DNA of 57,903 nt from CAWJPY01 sp963844865. GTDB taxonomy: Bacteria > Acidobacteriota > Thermoanaerobaculia > Thermoanaerobaculales > Sulfomarinibacteraceae. Made by a program: the position numbers and the translations under genes. This document shows positions 21,071 through 29,464 of this stretch, one piece after another; the first letter of the stretch is position 1, and each line of letters begins with the position of its first letter. The notes below the pieces were generated by a model. That model had not been told where the DNA came from and did no database searches. It was given only the letters and a program-made list of their open reading frames with translations. The stretch covers positions 1-57,903 of the forward strand of contig CAWJPY010000027.1 in assembly GCA_963844865.1 (NCBI GenBank). Direction: 5' to 3'.

Positions 21071-21505
21071 ATGCAAACCTGGATCAAACGAACACTCCTG
21101 CTCCCGGTCCTCGCCCTGACCCTGCCCGCCCTCGTCGGATGCGCGTCATCGACCACGGGCCAGCAGGCCGCCGCCACTCCCCGTGAGGGCGAGACCTGCT
21201 TCAACGCATCCATGGCCACCAGCTTCGACTACATCGGCCCGCGGTACATGTACGTCACCACGGTTGGCGATGACCACTACCTGCTGACCCTCGCTGAGGA
21301 GTGCATCAACCTGCAGTCCGCCATGGGCGTCACCATCCGGTCGCGGTTCGAGCAGGTGTGCTCGCGCAGCCAGGACTCGATCATCTATACCGCCTTCGGC
21401 CGTGCGAACTACTGTCGGATCGTGAACATCCAGAAGGTCAAGGACCGCGCGGCGGCGAACGCGATCGTGAGCGAGAACAACCGCACCGGCAACCCGGGTT
21501 ACTGA
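21071..21505 (+). CDS. DUF6491-like lipoprotein (paralogue)
   Basis: 144 residues from ATG 21071 after AAGGAAGACAAG. Lipoprotein signal with VGCASS lipobox. The mature part has CFNASMATSFDYIGPRYMYV and DHYLLTLAEECINLQ, clearly the same fold as the gene at 20292 (CFNAMDINSFD, RHYLLTL), with three further Cys (EECI, EQVCS, NYCRI). Function unknown; the pair arose by inverted duplication and probably shares the central regulatory region. Confidence 0.78.
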   Translation: MQTWIKRTLLLPVLALTLPALVGCASSTTGQQAAATPREGETCFNASMATSFDYIGPRYMYVTTVGDDHYLLTLAEECINLQSAMGVTIRSRFEQVCSRSQDSIIYTAFGRANYCRIVNIQKVKDRAAANAIVSENNRTGNPGY

Positions 21506-21555
21506 TCCACCCCGGGCGCGGCCCCGTTTCTCGACCGACGCGGGTTCGGTGACCC

Positions 21556-21611
21556 AGGGTTGTCGTTCTGCCACTCCGATTTCAGAAAAGCGAGGGCGGA
21601 ACGACAACCCT
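21556..21611. terminator. 17-bp inverted repeat after the DUF6491-like gene
   Basis: AGGGTTGTCGTTCTGCC (21556-21572) pairs with GGCGGAACGACAACCCT (21595-21611), 16 of 17 Watson-Crick plus one G-U, loop 22 bases. No T run follows, so it may be a terminator, an mRNA-stabilising hairpin or an operator for the next gene (start 21670). Confidence 0.5.
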
Positions 21612-21669
21612 GAGGCCGGACACCGGAACGAGGTTTTCGGAATAGGAGTTTCTGCGGGATACTGGAAGG

Positions 21670-22819
21670 GTGAAGCTGCTTCGTGCCGCGATCACCCTTT
21701 CTTTTTTTGTGGGTCTCGGGTGCGCGAGCGGCCCTGCGGCACACCACGGGAGTCGGATCACCGCTGCCCAGCTCCTCGCCGGGACGCCTCTCGGAGCACC
21801 ATCCCACGCCATAGGGGGTGCGCCCCGTGCCACCGACGTGCTCGCCCTGACTCCCGAGATGAGGGCGTTCCTCGACACCCAGGTGAGCCGCAACGCCGGC
21901 GCCAACCTCAGGTTGCGCCAGCTCGTGAGCGCCGTCATGAGTCGGGACACCTTCGGGCTCCAGTACGACGAGAGGACCCGCACCGCCTCCGAGACCTTCC
22001 GGGCGCGGCGCGGGGAACTGCCTGTCCTTCTCCACCATGTTCGTCGCGCTCGCCAGGTACGTGGGCCTGAGCGTGCAGTTTCAGGAGGTCGACATCCCGC
22101 CCGACTGGACCCAGGACAAAGAGACGTTCGTGCTCAACCGGCACGTCAACGTCCGGGTGCTGATGGAGCCCATCGGCAGCGTGGTGGTCGACTTCAACAC
22201 GGCCGACTTCAGAACCAGCTACGACATGCGCCCGATCTCGGACGATCAGGCACTGGCGCACTACTACAACAACGTCGGCGTCGAACGCATGCTCTCCGGC
22301 GACCAGGCCGGCGCCCTGGCCGCGTTCCGAGTGGCCATCGCCGACCACGACCCGCACTTCTCACCCGCGTGGGCGAACCTCGGAACCCTCTACCTGAGGC
22401 ACGGGAGCCCGTCCTGGGCCGAGGCCGCATACCTCCACGCCCTCGACGCCGATCCGGACAGTCTGGTGGTCATGAGCAACCTGGCGCGCCTCTACGATCG
22501 CCAGGGGGACTCCGACCGGGCCGACCATTACCGCAGGAGGGTGCTCCGCCACCGCACCCACAACCCCTACTACCGCTACCAGCTCGCCCGGGTAGCGTTC
22601 GCCGAAGGCGACTACGACGGCGCCATCCACCACCTCAAGTACGCCATCCAGAAGAAGAAGAACGAGGAGTGGTTCTACTCCCTGCTGGGCGAGTGCTACG
22701 AGAAGAAGGGGAACCGGCGCGCAGCAGAGCACGCCTTCGCCAAGGCCCACGCCCTGTCGGCCGCCGAGGTCTCGAACCGCGGCTTCCGCCCCTCCGGCAG
22801 CGGCCCGAGCGGCGGGTAG
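21670..22819 (+). CDS. Transglutaminase-like/TPR lipoprotein, one frameshift
   Basis: About 383 residues. GTG start with GGAAG ribosome site; lipoprotein signal MKLLRAAITLSFFVGLGCAS. An N-terminal papain-like transglutaminase core is suggested by GNCLSFSTMFVALARYVGL (Cys at the catalytic place) and by RHVNVRVLM (His). The C-terminal half is TPR repeats (YYNNVGVERMLSGDQAGAL, AWANLGTLYLRHGSP, YYRYQLARVAFAEGDYDGA, FYSLLGECYEKKGN). The frame shifts at about 22008, between ETFRARR and GNCLSF. Likely an envelope assembly or peptide-handling scaffold; partners unknown. Confidence 0.82.
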
Positions 22820-23153
22820 CGGAGGCAGCGGCGATGCGCCGATGCTACCGACGCGTTGCCCGTGGTTGCCACCGCTGACCACGGCGAAGCTGCAAGCCGA
22901 GCCGGGTCACCAGTGGCACGCCCGAGGGAGGGGCTGGGGCGCAGCGCTTCGGGAGCACCAGAGAGGGTGCCTGGCACCCCGTCTTGATTCGATAGCACGC
23001 ACATGCCTTCATCCGAAAGGGTGCCTGGCAGCCGCTCTGACGTTCCCGACGGGCGAGGATGGGCGAGTGGGGGCTTCGCGCCTTGGCGGCTTTGCGCCTT
23101 GGCGTCTCTGCGTTTGTTCTTCTCCCGGGCGGGTGGACGCCTCCGCGGACACG
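22820..23153. repeat. Intergenic repeat family A, inverted copies
   Basis: No gene. GTTGCCACCGCTGAC (22866) and GTCACCAGTGGCAC (22907) are the inverted form of motifs at 15638-15712. 22964-23035 holds GGTGCCTGGCACC, the unit CTTGATTCGATAGCACGCAC (inverse of 20147) and GGTGCCTGGCAGCC. 23073-23112 is a low-complexity run of GCGCCTTGGCGGCTTTGCG type. Confidence 0.65.
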
Positions 23154-23184
23154 AAAAAAGGGCGGTCCCGCGAGGGACCGCCCC
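23154..23184 (-). terminator. Rho-independent terminator of the large TonB receptor
   Basis: Stem GGGCGGTCCC / GGGACCGCCC with a 4-base loop (23160-23183), followed on the minus strand by six Ts (23154-23159). It is 22 bases beyond the receptor stop codon. Confidence 0.9.
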
Positions 23185-23206
23185 AATTGTCGTCGCTGGT
23201 GCGAGC

Positions 23207-26158
23207 CTAGAAGGTGAACACCAGAGAGGAGTGGATGAAGCGGCCGTAGGGATCGTAGAACCCGTAGAACCCTGGGCCGTAGTCGTTGTCCTGGAAGCCG
23301 ACCGCCAGAGGCGCTTCCTTGTCCATGATGTTGTCGCAGCCCAGCGTGAACTGCACGTTCTTGGTGATGTTGTAGGTTGCGGTCAGGTCGAAGTAGTTGT
23401 ACGCGGCGTTCTCGTAGCTGCCGTTGATCTTGTACAGGTCGACCACGTTCGGGTTGTAGAGGTACTCGTTCTTGGGATCCACGGCATCGGCCTTGACCGA
23501 GCCCTGGAACCGCCAGCCCAGAGTCAGCACGAGGTTCCCGGTCTCCCAGGAGGCCTGGAAGCGGTGCCGCCACTCAGGCATGGGAATGCCGCAGGTGTTG
23601 CCGAACAGGCCGGAGCAGTCGTACTCGAACAGGCCGGTGTTGATGTACTGCTTGATCAGGTAGGTTCCCATCATGTTGAAGTTGAGGAAGCTGTTGCCCA
23701 GCGGCATCAGGTAGCTGCCGGTCACGTCGACGCCCTCGCCCTCCATCTTGCCAACGTTGGCGTCGGTCGAGATGGTATAGCCCTCCGGCGTGACCCACAG
23801 GCTGCCGTTCGGATCGCGATGGATCAGGTCGCACAGATTGCCGGTCGTGGCGCAGGTGTTGAGGATGTCATCGAAGTAGTAGTAACCGATGGTCTTGTCA
23901 ATCTTGATGTCGAAGTAGTCGATGGTGGCGGTGAAGCCGGCCAGCCCGGGCGGGGTGATCACGACACCCGCGTAGTTGGTGTCGCCGATCTCCTGGTCCA
24001 GGTTCGGGTTGCCGCCGAGCAGCGAGTTGTACTGGCCCGCCGCGTTGGCGCGGAGGTGGCCGTACTGGGCCGCGGTAACGCCGGTGAGGGCGCACTGCGC
24101 CTGGCTGTAGGCCGGGGTGTCGCCGGCGCACGGGTCGGTCGTGCCGTCCAGCAGGACGGTCTGCGGCCGGAAGAGCTCCCGCACGTTGGGCGACCGGGTC
24201 GCGCGGCTGTGGCCGAGGCGGAACTTCAGGCCCGGGATGGGCGCGTAGCTCGCCTGGGCCTTATAGGTGCTGGCGCCGCCGGTGGTGGAGTAGTCGGAGT
24301 AGCGGTAGCCCAGCTCGAGGGTCAGGTCCTGGGCGCCGGGCACGTCCTGAATGAGGGGAAGGAGCAGCTCGGCGAAACCTTCCTTCACGTTGTATCCGCC
24401 CTCAGTCGGCAGGGTCTTGCCGCCCTGACCGGCACCCCATCCCTGCTGGTACGCATAGTCCGGATGGACGAACAGGTACTCCTTCCGGTACTCGGCGCCG
24501 ATGGCCACCTTGATGCCCTCGGACGCGCTCGGGAGCTTCCAACCGTAGCTCTCCAGGTCGCCGTTGACCTTGGCGCTGATGACCTGGGTCTTGACGCCGC
24601 CGATGGCGAGCAGGGGGAGCTGGAGGTAGTCGATGGCAGCCTGGGTCACGCCGCCGGCCTGGAAGATGTTCCACGGCACGCAGCCGTTCTCACGCGCGGT
24701 CTCGTCACGGCACACCGGCTGCCCGGTCTCGGGGTCCGTGATGACGAAGAGCGCATTCTGGATGTTGAGACTGTTGAAGTCGTTCTGGTACTCGTCGGCG
24801 TAGCGCGTCTGGCCGAACAGGCCGTAGAAGTCGTAGCTCCAGTTGTCGTTGATGTCGCCCTTGAGGCCGCCGACCAGGCGGTAGGCGGTGTGCTCGAGGT
24901 GGTCGTTCCGGCCGCCGCCCTCGACGTTGCGTCGGCCCATCTCGATGTAGGCATCGTCGTCGGGCCCGTACCCCTGAGCCGTGCAGATCTTGTCGAACTC
25001 GTCCTGGCTCAGCAGCGGGTTGTTGCAGTTGACGTAGTTGGCGACGAAGAAGTTGCCCGACGGCGCGATCTGGGCGTCGGTGACGTCGTCCATGAGCATG
25101 ACGTCCAGGTAGCCCTCGAAGTGCTCGTTCCACTTGTAGTTCAAGTAGCCGCCGGCGGTCCAGCGCACGTCGGGGCGCTGCATGAAGTTGTAGCCGGCGT
25201 AGTTGAACAGGTCATTGGGCAGCTGGAAGAGGCGGAACGTGTTCCCGGCCCCGGAGGTGTCCAGGGTCCAGTCGATGCCGTTCGTCGGGTCGTAGAAGTC
25301 GCCCGTGGGCGCCGTGTAGGAGCCGCCGCACGACGGTCCACTGGAGCCGAAACGGCTCACCGCGCAGTTGTAGAGGTCGCGGCGGTCCTTCCGCAGAGCG
25401 GAGGTCTTGCGGTAGTCCACGTATGCGGTGGCGTGGCCCTTGCCGTCGGCGAACTTGCCGCCGTAGGCCGCGTACGCGTCCACGGCGCCGCCGTCCCAGA
25501 CGCTGCCGCTGGGATACGGGAAGCCGGCTTCCTCCTGGATCCTCTGCGCGGTGCTGTTGCGGTTGTCGTGCTGGAAGATGTTGTACTGCACGCCGGCCCG
25601 CATACCCTCGAATTCCCGGTCCATCACGAAGTTGACCACGCCGGACACGGCGTCGGCGCCGTACACGGACGACGCACCGCCGCTGAGGATGTCGACGCGC
25701 TTCACGAGGAACGCCGGGATGAAGTTGATGTCACCCGAGACGGAGTAGGGATCCCCGGGGGCCATGCGCTTGCCGTCGATCAGCACCAGGGTGCGGACGG
25801 CGCCCATGTTGCGCAGGTCCACGGTCGCGGTACCGGACGCACCGTTGGCGATCGTGGAGTTCTGGGACGCGAACACCTGCGGCAGGCTGGTGAGCAGGTC
25901 CTCGAGACGGATCCGGCCCGAGCTCTGGATCTGCTCCGGCTCCAGGGTGGAGACGGGGGCCAGGGCCTCGAGGGTCGGACGCGGGATCAGCGTACCGGTA
26001 ACCTCCACCTCCTCCTTGAAGGTGGGCTGCGGCTGCTGCTCATCCGCGGGCTGATCCTGGGCGACGGCGACGCCGCCGAACCCGATCATCCCCAGTGCGG
26101 TGATCAGAATGCCCGCCAGGAGCACCGATCGACGCCAGCGATTTGATCGAACACTCAT
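23207..26158 (-). CDS. TonB-dependent outer-membrane receptor
   Basis: 983 residues, intact. ATG 26158 with strong ribosome site AAGGAGG. A signal peptide ends near VAVAQDQ; TonB-box-like region FKEEVEVTGTLIPR; plug about 65-185 with VRTLVLIDGKRMAPG and SSVYGADAVSGVVNFV; then a long 22-strand barrel ending FIHSSLVFTF with terminal Phe for BAM recognition. It belongs to the LVLIDGKR...GASSVYGADAV subgroup, common for peptide, carbohydrate or iron-complex uptake. Many Cys pairs in extracellular loops (CNNPLLSQDEFDKIC, CDETARENGC) suggest disulfide-stabilised loops. Ligand unknown; no inner-membrane transporter is adjacent. Confidence 0.92.
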   Translation of the reverse strand: MSVRSNRWRRSVLLAGILITALGMIGFGGVAVAQDQPADEQQPQPTFKEEVEVTGTLIPRPTLEALAPVSTLEPEQIQSSGRIRLEDLLTSLPQVFASQNSTIANGASGTATVDLRNMGAVRTLVLIDGKRMAPGDPYSVSGDINFIPAFLVKRVDILSGGASSVYGADAVSGVVNFVMDREFEGMRAGVQYNIFQHDNRNSTAQRIQEEAGFPYPSGSVWDGGAVDAYAAYGGKFADGKGHATAYVDYRKTSALRKDRRDLYNCAVSRFGSSGPSCGGSYTAPTGDFYDPTNGIDWTLDTSGAGNTFRLFQLPNDLFNYAGYNFMQRPDVRWTAGGYLNYKWNEHFEGYLDVMLMDDVTDAQIAPSGNFFVANYVNCNNPLLSQDEFDKICTAQGYGPDDDAYIEMGRRNVEGGGRNDHLEHTAYRLVGGLKGDINDNWSYDFYGLFGQTRYADEYQNDFNSLNIQNALFVITDPETGQPVCRDETARENGCVPWNIFQAGGVTQAAIDYLQLPLLAIGGVKTQVISAKVNGDLESYGWKLPSASEGIKVAIGAEYRKEYLFVHPDYAYQQGWGAGQGGKTLPTEGGYNVKEGFAELLLPLIQDVPGAQDLTLELGYRYSDYSTTGGASTYKAQASYAPIPGLKFRLGHSRATRSPNVRELFRPQTVLLDGTTDPCAGDTPAYSQAQCALTGVTAAQYGHLRANAAGQYNSLLGGNPNLDQEIGDTNYAGVVITPPGLAGFTATIDYFDIKIDKTIGYYYFDDILNTCATTGNLCDLIHRDPNGSLWVTPEGYTISTDANVGKMEGEGVDVTGSYLMPLGNSFLNFNMMGTYLIKQYINTGLFEYDCSGLFGNTCGIPMPEWRHRFQASWETGNLVLTLGWRFQGSVKADAVDPKNEYLYNPNVVDLYKINGSYENAAYNYFDLTATYNITKNVQFTLGCDNIMDKEAPLAVGFQDNDYGPGFYGFYDPYGRFIHSSLVFTF

Positions 26159-26290
26159 CGCATCTATCCTCCTTCGCTTGTTTTCGCGACCACTAACGAG
26201 CCTGCCTCCCCAGGGACCATCCCGAGGGAGTGACGCTCGAATCAGAATCGAAACCGACCGCCCGCCGGCGGCCATGACACGAATGCCGGT

Positions 26291-26318
26291 ACTCTAGCAC
26301 TGCGCGAGCAGATTTCAA
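26291..26318 (-). promoter_or_regulatory. Candidate promoter of the TonB receptor
   Basis: On the minus strand TTGAAA, 16 bases, TAGAGT; the start site would be about 125 bases before the ATG. Assigned by eye. Confidence 0.35.
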
Positions 26319-27323
26319 GCCCACTCGCCCCGTGGTCGAGATCAACCCCGCCATGCTGTACGGCACCAGTTGGTGACATCTCATCCCATCGCGCTTTCCA
26401 AGTTCACTGTGAGTCTTCCAAGAACCGTGCCAGGTTCCAAGCCGGTAACCGGTGAGCGATCACGAGGAGTATCCGGCCAGACGGACACCATGTCCGGATA
26501 TCTGGATAATCCGAGCTCAGTCGGTCAACGCTGCCGGGAAGGGCGTCCGGGGGAGCCAGCCGCGATCGGCACGCCCCAGCGGCACGTCAGAGTCCAGCGC
26601 CACGGATTGACCAGAGCGCGTGCAATACACCTTCCTTGATCACCAGGAGCGTCCCACCAAAGGCAACGGCGACTGGCGCCACACCTTGCCCGTCGCGAAC
26701 CACGCCCTCCCCGTTGCTCACAACACGCCTTCGTTCTGTCATGGTGAGCGGGGAGCGAGCCATCCGCAGCACCCGCCAGTCGGACCATCCCCCGAAGGCC
26801 CGTGGGACGCCTCCCAGCCACGGCTCTGGTGCTGTCGGGGGATTCTTCGACTCGCTCCGGCGGACCTCCGCTCGCTGCCAGTGACACACCCTTCTTCTGT
26901 CATGGTGAGCGAGGAGAGAGCCGTCCGCGGCGAGCGACGAGTCGAACCATCCCCCGAAGGCCCGTGGGACGCCTCCCAGCCACGGCTCTGGTGCTGTCAG
27001 GGGATTCTTCGACTCGCTCCGGCGGACCTCCGCTCGCTCAGAATGACATGGGGTTGGTGCATCCCGCAGTCTCCCCACGGCCGCGTGTCATCGCTTGTGA
27101 CACCGCCGCGAAGAGGCGTAGGGATGCTCAGGATGACACCTAGTAGAGGACACCGGCCGTCTCTGAGCGGCTCTGCGTCATTCCGTGAGACACCACCCGG
27201 TACGGGCGTCAGGTCGCTGAGCATGGGGGGAGCCAGGATCAGCCGGCCGTCTCTGGACGGATCCATGCCATTCCTGCGGCACCGCGGCGGACGGCGCGTG
27301 CGAGCGCTCGGGGTGAAAGCAGA
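26319..27323. repeat. One-kilobase gene-free stretch with tandem 162-bp repeat family B
   Basis: Two direct copies with a 162-bp period: the core CCATCCCCCGAAGGCCCG begins at 26785 and again at 26947 and runs about 92 bases with one mismatch, ending CTCCGGCGGACCTCCGCTCG. Flanks contain GTCATGGTGAGCG and GAATGACA ends. 27060-27300 has further worn GTCAT/ATGACAC copies. No protein-coding gene is recognised. Confidence 0.7.
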
Positions 27324-27354
27324 GGGCGCGGAGCCCGAGGAGGGTTCCGCGCCC
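27324..27354 (-). terminator. Hairpin terminator after the CarbopepD_reg-TPR gene
   Basis: Stem GGGCGCGGA (27324-27332) with TCCGCGCCC (27346-27354), 32 bases past the stop codon; a weak T-containing tract (TCTGCTTTC) follows on the minus strand. Confidence 0.6.
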
Positions 27355-27386
27355 GATTGTCGTGTTGTCGGCCGAATCCGGCTCGC

Positions 27387-28661
27387 TCAGTGTTTCTGCA
27401 GGTAGTCCAGGAGGTCCTTGGCGGTCGCGGCGTCGGGGCTGTCCGGCGCGAGCCTGAGATACGCCTCCAGGTTCTTGATCGCGTCCTCCTTCTGACCGAG
27501 GTTGACCTCGGTGAGAGCCAGGACGTAGTGGGCCTCGGCCTGATCGGGAAAGAACTCCACCACCCTGGCGAACCTCTCTCTCGCCTTGGCCATGTCATTG
27601 GCGTCGTAGGCATCGTAGGCCAGCTTGAGCATCCCCTGGCGGGCCACGTCGGGGTTGACGGCGGCCAGACCGGCCAGGGCATCCATCAGCTTGTCGCTGT
27701 CCCCCAGGCCCAGGTACGCGTTGTAGCGGATACGCAGGGCCTGGTCGTTCTCGGGGTCCTCCTGGAGGATGTGCTCGGCGGCGGTGGCGGCCTGCTGGTA
27801 GTGCTTGAGCTCCAGCGCCGTGGTGGCAACGGCCTCCTGCGCATCCTGGAGGGAGGGATCGAGATCGGCGGCGTCCTGAAACTTCGCCAGGGCCTCCTCC
27901 TTGTCTCCGGTCTTGAACAGCTCGACCCCCTGGTTGTAGATGTTCTTCGCCTCGGCGGCCGCGTTCGCCGCCTTCTTCATGTCCTCCAGCGCGGCGTCGG
28001 CCTTCTCCGTGTCGCCGAGCTTGTCGTAGGCCTCCCAACGGGCCCGCAACATGACCTCGTTGGTGGAGCCGAGGGCGACGGCCTTCTCGGCGGCGTCCAC
28101 CGTCTCCTGGTAGTTGCCGTCCTGGAAGTAGGCCACGCTCAGGGCCGCCCACGCCTGGTGCAGCTTGGGGTCGTGCTCGACTGCCTGCTTGAAGTCGGCG
28201 ATCGCCTGCGCGTTGTCCTGGGCCTTGTAGGCGGCGATACCGGCGTTGTAGGCCTTGACCGCCGCGTTCGAGGTGGACGCAACGGGTGCGCTGCCCGCCT
28301 CCACCATGCTCCCCGGGTGCATGGTGTACTCCCGGTGGGCGGTGCCCACGAGCTGCCAGGTGACGTCCGTCTCGAAGGGCGCGAAGCCGATCTTCTCGAA
28401 CTTCAGGCGGTACACCACGTTGAGCTCGGGGAAGTCGAACTTGAAGATGCCCCGTTTGTCGGTGGTGTCCTCGTCCTTGTAGCCCGGCACCGAGGGAGAG
28501 GTGCTGGTCACCGTCACGCCTTTGAGGGGATCGCCTTTTTCGTCAACGACCTTCCCGATGAGCCTGCCCTGCGAGTCCGCGAGGACCAGTCCCGGGATCC
28601 CCAACACCAGGACCAGGAAACCCACCATCATGGACTTGGCTGTCAGCATCCTTGTCTGCAT
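27387..28661 (-). CDS. Carboxypeptidase-regulatory-like/TPR periplasmic protein
   Basis: 424 residues. Signal peptide (SMMVGFLVLVLGIPGLVLA); a CarbopepD_reg/SpaA-like beta-sandwich at about 30-115 (GRLIGKVVDEKGDPLKGVTV); then about eight TPR units from residue 135 (YNAGIAAYKAQDNAQAI, AWAALSVAYFQDGNYQE, and so on) to the end. This architecture is frequent in Acidobacteriota and related groups and usually scaffolds envelope complexes. Monocistronic with its own terminator. The exact start is open, since MQTRM offers two ATGs. Confidence 0.85.
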   Translation of the reverse strand: MQTRMLTAKSMMVGFLVLVLGIPGLVLADSQGRLIGKVVDEKGDPLKGVTVTSTSPSVPGYKDEDTTDKRGIFKFDFPELNVVYRLKFEKIGFAPFETDVTWQLVGTAHREYTMHPGSMVEAGSAPVASTSNAAVKAYNAGIAAYKAQDNAQAIADFKQAVEHDPKLHQAWAALSVAYFQDGNYQETVDAAEKAVALGSTNEVMLRARWEAYDKLGDTEKADAALEDMKKAANAAAEAKNIYNQGVELFKTGDKEEALAKFQDAADLDPSLQDAQEAVATTALELKHYQQAATAAEHILQEDPENDQALRIRYNAYLGLGDSDKLMDALAGLAAVNPDVARQGMLKLAYDAYDANDMAKARERFARVVEFFPDQAEAHYVLALTEVNLGQKEDAIKNLEAYLRLAPDSPDAATAKDLLDYLQKH

Positions 28662-28932
28662 TGCATCCCCTTCGCCGCGTCACCATCTTGCGGCCCAGTC
28701 CGTTGCCGATGGCCGGCACGACTCCCACCGTGCCGGAACGTCCGGGGGATTATACCGTGGAATGCCGTCGAGTCTCACCTCCTGCTCGTTCCGTCCGAGG
28801 TCGCCGCAGCCCCTGTCAGGGCGCCTCCGAGCCCGATCCCTGCCCGCGCCTGACGGCTGGCCCGCCGCCCCGTCTCATCGCGTGCTTCCATCCGCGGATT
28901 CCGGGGTAGGATCGACGTCCGGAAGGTCCGGC

Positions 28933-29277
28933 ATGAAGCACACTCTCCGCCCGCTCGCGCGGCTCCGCGCCCTGCTCCGCCGCGAGGACGTGCTGCGCCT
29001 GGTGCCGGCGTTCTCGCCCAGCTTCCCGAGTGGGCACTCCATGGTCAGCATGGTCCTCTACCTGACCCTGGGCGCGCTCCTGGCTCGGGTGCTCCCCAGC
29101 AGGCGCGAGCGCCTGTACGTGATGGCCTGCGCCGTCTTCCTGGTCGGCATCATCGGCCTCAGCCGGATCTACCTCGGCGTCCACTACCCTTCCGACGTCC
29201 TGGCCGGCTGGAGCGCGGGCTTCGCCTGGGCCCTGGTCTGGTGGATGATCGCCCGGTTCTTCCGCCCCCGTCGCTGA
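28933..29277 (+). CDS. PAP2-family phosphatase, C-terminal part only
   Basis: 114 residues. Contains PAP2 motif 2 (SFPSGHSM) and motif 3 (SRIYLGVHYPSDVLAGW) with two or three membrane helices. Motif 1 (KxxxxxxRP) and the N-terminal helices, normally about 90 residues more, are absent: the sequence before motif 2 is LRALLRREDVLRLVP, where an RP is expected. No continuation is visible in other frames upstream. Either a truncated pseudogene or a minimal derivative. Intact members dephosphorylate undecaprenyl pyrophosphate or phosphatidic acid. Confidence 0.75.
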   Translation: MKHTLRPLARLRALLRREDVLRLVPAFSPSFPSGHSMVSMVLYLTLGALLARVLPSRRERLYVMACAVFLVGIIGLSRIYLGVHYPSDVLAGWSAGFAWALVWWMIARFFRPRR

Positions 29278-29464
29278 CTCCCTCTGTGGTGTCGACCCTC
29301 CCCGTGCCATGGGATCCTCGGGGCCTCCCGGGGTGCCCTGCCAGAAAGGTGACCATGTGCGGCCCGGGGGGCCTCCGGTTTCAATGACCGCTCGTGGGAC
29401 CGATGATAAGCTCCTCGACAACCCATCACCGGCTACGACTCGACGTCCGATACGAGGAGGCCCC

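Noticed and set aside
23003..26146. 1047-codon open frame on the plus strand opposite the TonB receptor
   Set aside because: Antisense shadow caused by GC-rich codons; rich in His/Val/Gly without any domain, while the minus strand codes a complete receptor.
27239..27682. Short minus-strand frame overlapping the CarbopepD_reg-TPR gene
   Set aside because: Trp/Arg/Ser-rich out-of-frame shadow of the TPR gene.
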